A stretch of DNA of 10,244 nt, from the NCBI GenBank assembly GCA_014379275.1, contig JACMMA010000263.1:1-10244 (forward strand), read 5' to 3'. Shown in pieces: positions 6,390 to 10,244 of this stretch. The position numbers and the translations under genes were made by a program. Position 1 is the stretch's first letter. Each line of letters begins with the position of its first letter. The notes under the pieces were generated by a model that was given only the letters and a program-made list of their open reading frames with translations, searched no databases and was not told the origin of the DNA. This DNA comes from Armatimonadota bacterium (GTDB lineage: Bacteria > Armatimonadota > Armatimonadia > Armatimonadales > Armatimonadaceae).

Positions 6390-6974
6390 ATGCTCGAATC
6401 CGTCACACTTACCGGGAGTATCGTCCGCCTCGAACCGCTCGCCATGAGCCATGCGGATGATCTCGCGGCAACAACACAGGACCCCGAAACCTGGCGGTAC
6501 CACGGCGTCGGCGACCTGACGCAACGCGCCGATCTGGAAGCGTTCATTACCTCCGTACAGGGCGAAACGGAACGCGGCGTCGGTCTCAACTTCGCCATCG
6601 TTCGGCTGGATACGGGGCACGCCGTGGGCGCGACCAGTCTCTGGGATGTTTCCCTCGAACACCGCCGCGCGGAGATCGGACGGACATGGCTCGCGACGGA
6701 AACCCGCCGCACCGGCGTCAACACGGAAGCCAAATTTCTGTTGTTTCAACATGCCTTCGAGAAGTTACAACTGCTCCGCGTGCAGCTCAAAACCGACACG
6801 CGCAACGCGATCTCCATGCGTGCCATTGAGCGGCTCGGCGCAAAATACGAGGGCGTCCTGCGCTCGCACATGATCCTGCACAACGGCTCGCGCCGCGACA
6901 CGGTGTATTACAGCGTTCTGTCGGAGGAATGGCCGGACGTGAAGCAGGCACTATCCCGACGACTCGGGGCGTGA
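6390..6974 (+). CDS. GNAT family N-acetyltransferase, RimJ/RimL-like
   Basis: This 194-residue protein belongs to the RimJ/RimL-like branch of acetyl-CoA-dependent GNAT acetyltransferases. The core runs from RLEPLAMSHADDL at ~13-25, through EIGRTWLATETRRTGVNTEA at ~95-114 (strand 4 and the acetyl-CoA pyrophosphate-binding turn), to LLRVQLKTDTRNAISMRAIE and RLGAKYEGVLRSH, with the terminal SRRDTVYYSVLSEEW. Proteins of this branch acetylate protein N-termini, amino acids or small molecules; the substrate cannot be read from sequence. ATG 6390 is the first start in the frame and lies 20 bases after purC, so it probably rides on the lepB-purC transcript. No good Shine-Dalgarno is visible. It converges on the next gene with only 6 bases between stop codons, leaving no room for a separate terminator. 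Confidence 0.9.
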   Translation: MLESVTLTGSIVRLEPLAMSHADDLAATTQDPETWRYHGVGDLTQRADLEAFITSVQGETERGVGLNFAIVRLDTGHAVGATSLWDVSLEHRRAEIGRTWLATETRRTGVNTEAKFLLFQHAFEKLQLLRVQLKTDTRNAISMRAIERLGAKYEGVLRSHMILHNGSRRDTVYYSVLSEEWPDVKQALSRRLGA

Positions 6975-6980
6975 ATCACC

Positions 6981-7922
6981 TCAGTACCGGATTCCTAACT
7001 CCTGAACCGCCGCCTCCACTGCCCGCGTCTGCCGCCCGATGGTTTCGGCGACTCCGGCGACCGCTGTCGTTCCTGTCGCGGCGTCGATGCCCGCCGCCGC
7101 GGGCGAAACGCGGAGCGACGCGATACTGCTTTGCGCCGCCCGGAACGCCTGATACACCAGTTCCTGCTCCGCCTCGATACGCTCAGTAAGACTGTCGAGT
7201 GATTCGGCGCGGCGTAACCGCTCCTCGCACAATGCCAGACTTTGCGCGAACGCCGACCGCGTACCGGGATCGCTAGATTGCTCCTGGCGCTGGCGCAGTG
7301 CATCCGCTTCTGCCCGGAGCGTTTCCACGGATGCGGTCGCGAGAACATTAGCGATCTCGGCGCGGACCGCGTCGAGGCGTCTCCCGCTATCGAGCAGAGC
7401 GTTCAGTTGCGTCATCTGTTCCCGTCGCAGATCGGCGGATATAACGCCTTCCTTACCCGCCTGTCTCGGACATAACTCGCGCACGGCATCGCAATAGGTA
7501 TGTTCGGTTCGCGTTCGATAAACCTGGCATAGGGCATCAGCCAGAAATCCTTTTACCAACGTCTTGGTGGTGTTTTCATTACCTGCACGTCGGTAGATTT
7601 CCTGGGAATACGATGAGTAACCGAGCAAAAATCCCAGTAGTAGAACCATCGCCGCAAGAAATGGGCCTGCGAAGCCGTGAGCGACAACCATCAGGAAGAC
7701 TGTCACCATTGCTATCACCGGACGCGGGACCAGAGCATCGGTAGGCAACGTCTTCGAACGGGCCAGTAGCTTATCGCGCAGGTCATGTTCCCTATTGGAA
7801 AGACTTCCTGTTGGGGGAAAGGGCTTCATCAAGCCGTGCAAATAGCCCCATGCCGCCTCTCGCAAGGCCGGATCGAGGCTATCTATCCACTCGGTCAGGT
7901 TTTCGGCGGGGGGCGTGGGCAT
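6981..7922 (-). CDS. Unrecognised protein with two membrane segments and a long helical C-terminal region
   Basis: I do not recognise a family for this 313-residue protein. Residues 1-60 are soluble and mildly charged. Two adjacent hydrophobic spans follow at about 66-82 and 86-103 (VIAMVTVFLMVVAHGF; FLAAMVLLLGFLLGY), forming a membrane hairpin that would put both ends on the same side. About 165-275 is rich in Ala, Leu, Glu, Arg and Gln with heptad-like spacing (LRAEADALRQRQEQ; LALCEERLRRAESL), suggesting a coiled coil. The tail (275-313) is Ala/Gly/Thr-rich and then helical. Four cysteines (132, 144, 151, 232) are scattered without a metal-site pattern. ATG 7922 lies 3 bases after the permease stop codon, so it is probably translated together with that gene and may be an accessory or regulatory partner; this is inference from position. 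Its codon use and GC content look like its neighbours. Confidence 0.8.
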   Translation of the reverse strand: MPTPPAENLTEWIDSLDPALREAAWGYLHGLMKPFPPTGSLSNREHDLRDKLLARSKTLPTDALVPRPVIAMVTVFLMVVAHGFAGPFLAAMVLLLGFLLGYSSYSQEIYRRAGNENTTKTLVKGFLADALCQVYRTRTEHTYCDAVRELCPRQAGKEGVISADLRREQMTQLNALLDSGRRLDAVRAEIANVLATASVETLRAEADALRQRQEQSSDPGTRSAFAQSLALCEERLRRAESLDSLTERIEAEQELVYQAFRAAQSSIASLRVSPAAAGIDAATGTTAVAGVAETIGRQTRAVEAAVQELGIRY

Positions 7923-7925
7923 GCG

Positions 7926-9992
7926 TCACATCGCCGCGTGAATCACCGGGCGGCGTTTCGGGTCCGGCTCCGCGATTCGTAGCACTTCACGCGTCACCGG
8001 GGCGATGTCGCCGCCGCCGGAAAGCAGGTAACGTAGCAGGAACAGGAACGGGTTGCCCTCGGTCCAGTTGAAATACGCGTGCGGCGTTTTCCCGGTCGCG
8101 TCGCGCAGATACAGGAGCGTCGCCGCGATGCCGTTCGGAATGGCCGTCGCATCTACGCGCAGCACCCGGTAGCCGCTGATTTCCACGCCGCGGATCCGCA
8201 CGTCACCCTCGAACTCCGACGCATCGCGGATATACACCTCCAAAAACAGGATCGGCGCGTCCGGCGACAAACCATGATCCTCGCGCACTTCTTTTTCCTC
8301 GCGGGCGTACTCGCGCACATCGCGCGATTCCGGCGCGTTGGGCACGACACGAAGCATGTCTTTCTGCCGCATCGCGATCGTCAGCAGCCGTTGCGCCGAG
8401 TCGTCGATGATGATTCGCTCAGCACGCAATTCCAGCGAACGATAGACGCGAGACAAGAGCGACACGGCGACGATGGTAAAGATAAAGAACGAGGCGATTT
8501 TCACACCATCGGGGCGCTCGTACACATTCACCGCGGTTGTATAAGCGAACACCGCGGCAATAATACCGAAGAAGTAGCGTCGCCCGAGCGACTCCTTTTT
8601 GCGGGCGGCGGCGATAGTCACGGCGACGGCGGCGGAGGTCATCAGCACGAGCACACCGGTCGCGTAGGCACCCGCTTGTGCGTCTACCCCGGCTTTAAAG
8701 ATGATGGTGACCACGAACGCGATGGCGGTGAATATGAGCACAAGTGGGCGGTTCGCACGGGTCCACTCGGGAGCCATTCCGTAGCGCGGCAGATAACGCG
8801 GCACGATGTTGAGTAGCCCCGCCATCGCGGACGCTCCTGCGAACCAGAGGATGGCTACCGTGGAAATGTCGTACACGGTGCCGAACCCTTTTCCGAAGAA
8901 CTCGTACGCGAGGTACGCCAGGGCGCGACCGTTCGCCTCGCCCTTCGCGGATATTTCGACGCCTTTACCGTCCACAGCGGCGGCGGCGAACTGCGCGGGC
9001 GGTATCAATATCGTGGTTATCACCGACGATAAGATGAGGTACACACTCATGATCAACGCCGCCGTCAGTAGCAATTTGCGGGTGTTGATGACGCGCCCCT
9101 TCGGGTTCTCTTCCGTGTCGCCGGGGTTGCCTTTCACAAGGGGCATGACCGCGACGCCGGTTTCAAAGCCGGACAGACCGAGGGCGAGTTTGGGAAACGC
9201 GAGCAAAGCGATCCCCGCCATCAGGAGCGGGTTACCACCGCCGAAAGCGGGTTGTGCAAGGCGTTTCACCCACTCCGAAACCCCCGTCCCTGCGTTGAAA
9301 GGCGTGCTGGTCGCGTGGAAAAGTTCGATCACCCCGCGCCCGACGACGAGTGCGTTCAAGCCCAGGTAAAAGACGACCAGCACCACCGCAATACCGACCG
9401 CTTCTTTGAAACCCTTCAGAAACACGGCGGAAAGTAATCCGATAAGGAGCAGGGTGATCGCCACCTCATGCCCCTCGGTGTAGTGCGTCAGAAACGGGTT
9501 CTCCACGATGTGCGCGGTCGCATCGGCGGCGGACAATGTTATCGTGATGACGAAGTCCGTCGCTACGAAGCCGAGCAGGGCGAGCACGAACAATTTCCCC
9601 TGCCACCACTTGAGCAAACCCTCCAGCATCGAGATCGAGCCTTCACCGTGCGGCGATTCGGCGGCGACCCGGCTGTAAATGGGGTACGCACCGAACAGCG
9701 TGAGAAGAACCAGGATCAGTGTCGCGAACGGCGACAGCGCCCCGGCGGCAAGTGCGGCGATACCCGGCTGATAACCGAGCGTCGAGAAGTAATCCACCCC
9801 GGTTAGACAAACGACCTGCCACCATGTGTGCGTCTTGTGATGTTGCTGCCCGGTGCCTGCCTCGCCGTGTGCGTGCGGTCCTTCGGCTTCGGGCAGGTAT
9901 CCGGCAAGTAGCCAGCGCAGAAACGGACTACGGGCAAGGGCGGCTTTTGCGCGCGCTTCTTTAGGGTCGGGGGCGGTGATTACGGAAGACAT
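7926..9992 (-). CDS. APC-superfamily permease with cytosolic C-terminal domain
   Basis: This 688-residue transporter belongs to the APC superfamily (generally annotated as an amino acid permease; some distant relatives such as KimA and Kup move potassium). The first membrane region carries CLTGVDYFSTLGYQPGIAAL (62-81), then YPIYSRVAAESPHGEGSISM, both hallmarks of this subgroup. I count roughly 11-12 hydrophobic spans between residues 60 and 514. Residues ~520-688 are soluble and end with HAYFNWTEGNPFLFLLRYLL and EPDPKRRPVIH, a tail I recognise from large APC permeases of other bacteria, notably actinobacteria. The N-terminal ~55 residues are soluble with histidines at 40, 42, 51, 52 and 55. 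Substrate and any nucleotide regulation of the C-terminal domain are unknown. ATG 9992 is the first start in frame and has no clear Shine-Dalgarno. A promoter lies ~60-90 bases upstream. It heads a two-gene operon with the membrane-hairpin protein. Confidence 0.88.
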   Translation of the reverse strand: MSSVITAPDPKEARAKAALARSPFLRWLLAGYLPEAEGPHAHGEAGTGQQHHKTHTWWQVVCLTGVDYFSTLGYQPGIAALAAGALSPFATLILVLLTLFGAYPIYSRVAAESPHGEGSISMLEGLLKWWQGKLFVLALLGFVATDFVITITLSAADATAHIVENPFLTHYTEGHEVAITLLLIGLLSAVFLKGFKEAVGIAVVLVVFYLGLNALVVGRGVIELFHATSTPFNAGTGVSEWVKRLAQPAFGGGNPLLMAGIALLAFPKLALGLSGFETGVAVMPLVKGNPGDTEENPKGRVINTRKLLLTAALIMSVYLILSSVITTILIPPAQFAAAAVDGKGVEISAKGEANGRALAYLAYEFFGKGFGTVYDISTVAILWFAGASAMAGLLNIVPRYLPRYGMAPEWTRANRPLVLIFTAIAFVVTIIFKAGVDAQAGAYATGVLVLMTSAAVAVTIAAARKKESLGRRYFFGIIAAVFAYTTAVNVYERPDGVKIASFFIFTIVAVSLLSRVYRSLELRAERIIIDDSAQRLLTIAMRQKDMLRVVPNAPESRDVREYAREEKEVREDHGLSPDAPILFLEVYIRDASEFEGDVRIRGVEISGYRVLRVDATAIPNGIAATLLYLRDATGKTPHAYFNWTEGNPFLFLLRYLLSGGGDIAPVTREVLRIAEPDPKRRPVIHAAM

Positions 9993-10051
9993 AAGTTAAG
10001 GTGCCACGTGTGCAGATTTCGCCAATGAGGCGTTGTCCCTCTATAAGGCGC

Positions 10052-10081
10052 ATGATACGGCGTTTTGGTTGCGCAGGTCAA
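10052..10081 (-). promoter_or_regulatory. Sigma70-like promoter of the permease operon
   Basis: On the minus strand TTGACC (10081-10076) and TATCAT (10057-10052) are separated by 18 bases; each matches the housekeeping consensus at 5 of 6 positions. Transcription would start near 10045, giving a leader of ~50 bases before the permease ATG. The spacer is one base longer than ideal. Confidence 0.6.
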
Positions 10082-10111
10082 CGTTTAGAGGATGGCGGAG
10101 ATTGGCCGCGA

Positions 10112-10134
10112 CCGGGATACCCGGCCCCGCCGGG
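10112..10134. repeat. Two overlapping, mutually exclusive small inverted repeats
   Basis: CCGGG (10112-10116) can pair with CCCGG (10120-10124) across ATA. Alternatively CCCGGC (10120-10125) can pair with GCCGGG (10129-10134) across CCC. The two stems share the middle arm, so only one can form at a time. The cluster lies upstream of the permease promoter, not in its leader. CCCCGCCGGG at 10125-10134 recurs at 10193-10202. Confidence 0.5.
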
Positions 10135-10154
10135 AATCGACCTGGCAAAGGCAA

Positions 10155-10186
10155 GGGCGGCTAGCGCGTCGCCCCGCTAGCCGCCC
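10155..10186. terminator. Perfect 12-bp inverted repeat, probable terminator or intergenic hairpin element
   Basis: GGGCGGCTAGCG (10155-10166) and CGCTAGCCGCCC (10175-10186) are perfect reverse complements with an 8-base loop. On the minus strand the hairpin is followed by TTGCCTTTGCC, a broken T-rich stretch. It could therefore end a minus-strand transcript entering from beyond the window, just before the permease promoter. A dispersed hairpin-forming repeat is the other possibility. The 252 bases from the permease start to the window end hold no credible gene: a minus-strand frame is open from the edge to 10085, but its Arg/Gly-rich product looks non-coding. Confidence 0.5.
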
Positions 10187-10244
10187 CGTCACCCCCGCCG
10201 GGTTCATTCCCCCCGCCGCCCGCACTCGCTCGCGCTTACTCACG

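Noticed and set aside
8079..9369. Long plus-strand open frames opposite the permease (245 and 187 codons)
   Set aside because: They are antisense shadows in GC-rich coding sequence: products are His/Arg-rich or rich in Pro, Ala and Ser without domain features, while the minus-strand frame encodes a clear transporter.
10202..10210. Second copy of GGAATGAAC (minus strand) matching the sigma promoter -35 area
   Set aside because: No CGT-like -10 follows at 16-17 bases; it is probably a chance 9-base match.
10085..10244. Minus-strand frame open from the window edge to TAA at 10085
   Set aside because: The ~52-residue product is Arg/Gly-rich and simply translates the hairpin cluster; it looks non-coding, although the true 5' end is outside the window and cannot be checked.
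1..10244. CRISPR arrays, tRNA/rRNA genes, insertion sequence ends, toxin-antitoxin pairs, phage genes
   Set aside because: I looked through both strands and found no direct-repeat arrays, cloverleaf-like sequences, transposase genes other than the Rpn-like relic, or flanking terminal repeats around that relic.

Overview
This is a GC-rich bacterial chromosomal window with tightly packed genes. It holds mostly recognisable housekeeping and regulatory genes and no clear mobile island, CRISPR array, rRNA or tRNA. The mix suggests a non-proteobacterial lineage such as Armatimonadota or Planctomycetota: an ECF sigma factor with a ZAS-type anti-sigma factor and an RseB-like protein, an Rpn-like PD-(D/E)XK relic, a short-form threonine synthase, a yeast-type long PurC, and a bacterial PHM-like copper monooxygenase. 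That placement is inference from gene style, not a demonstrated assignment.

Left part (1-3453). The window opens inside the 3' end of a copper type II, ascorbate-dependent monooxygenase-like gene (+ strand, ends at 244). Converging on it is a three-gene minus-strand operon: ECF sigma factor (2498-1896), membrane anti-sigma factor with a zinc-binding HxxxCxxC motif (1884-1318), and a secreted MucB/RseB-like protein (1316-267). Gaps are 11 and 1 bases. Together they form a plausible envelope-stress relay: an exported sensor, a membrane-bound anti-sigma factor and the sigma factor it holds. A likely autoregulatory ECF promoter lies just upstream. Divergent from the operon is a decayed copy of an Rpn/PD-(D/E)XK 'transposase-like' gene (2599-3453), carrying an in-frame TGA, local frame scrambling and an apparent internal deletion.

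Centre (3606-6974, all +). Threonine synthase comes first, then a cluster of signal peptidase I, SAICAR synthase (purC) and a RimJ/RimL-type GNAT acetyltransferase. lepB and purC appear to overlap by 4 bases (GTGA), and the GNAT follows 20 bases after purC, so the three probably share a transcript.

Right part (6981-9992, all -). A large APC-superfamily permease with a cytosolic C-terminal domain is followed after 3 bases by an unrecognised protein with two membrane segments and a long helical region. They probably form an operon driven by a good sigma70-like promoter at 10081-10052. The last ~160 bases contain no credible gene but hold strong inverted repeats, including a perfect 12-bp stem, probably a terminator or intergenic repeat for something beyond the window.

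I see no convincing novel system. The items most worth a second look are the hybrid sigma/anti-sigma/RseB module and its candidate promoter, the relic nuclease gene, the permease-coupled membrane protein, and the hairpin cluster at the right end.
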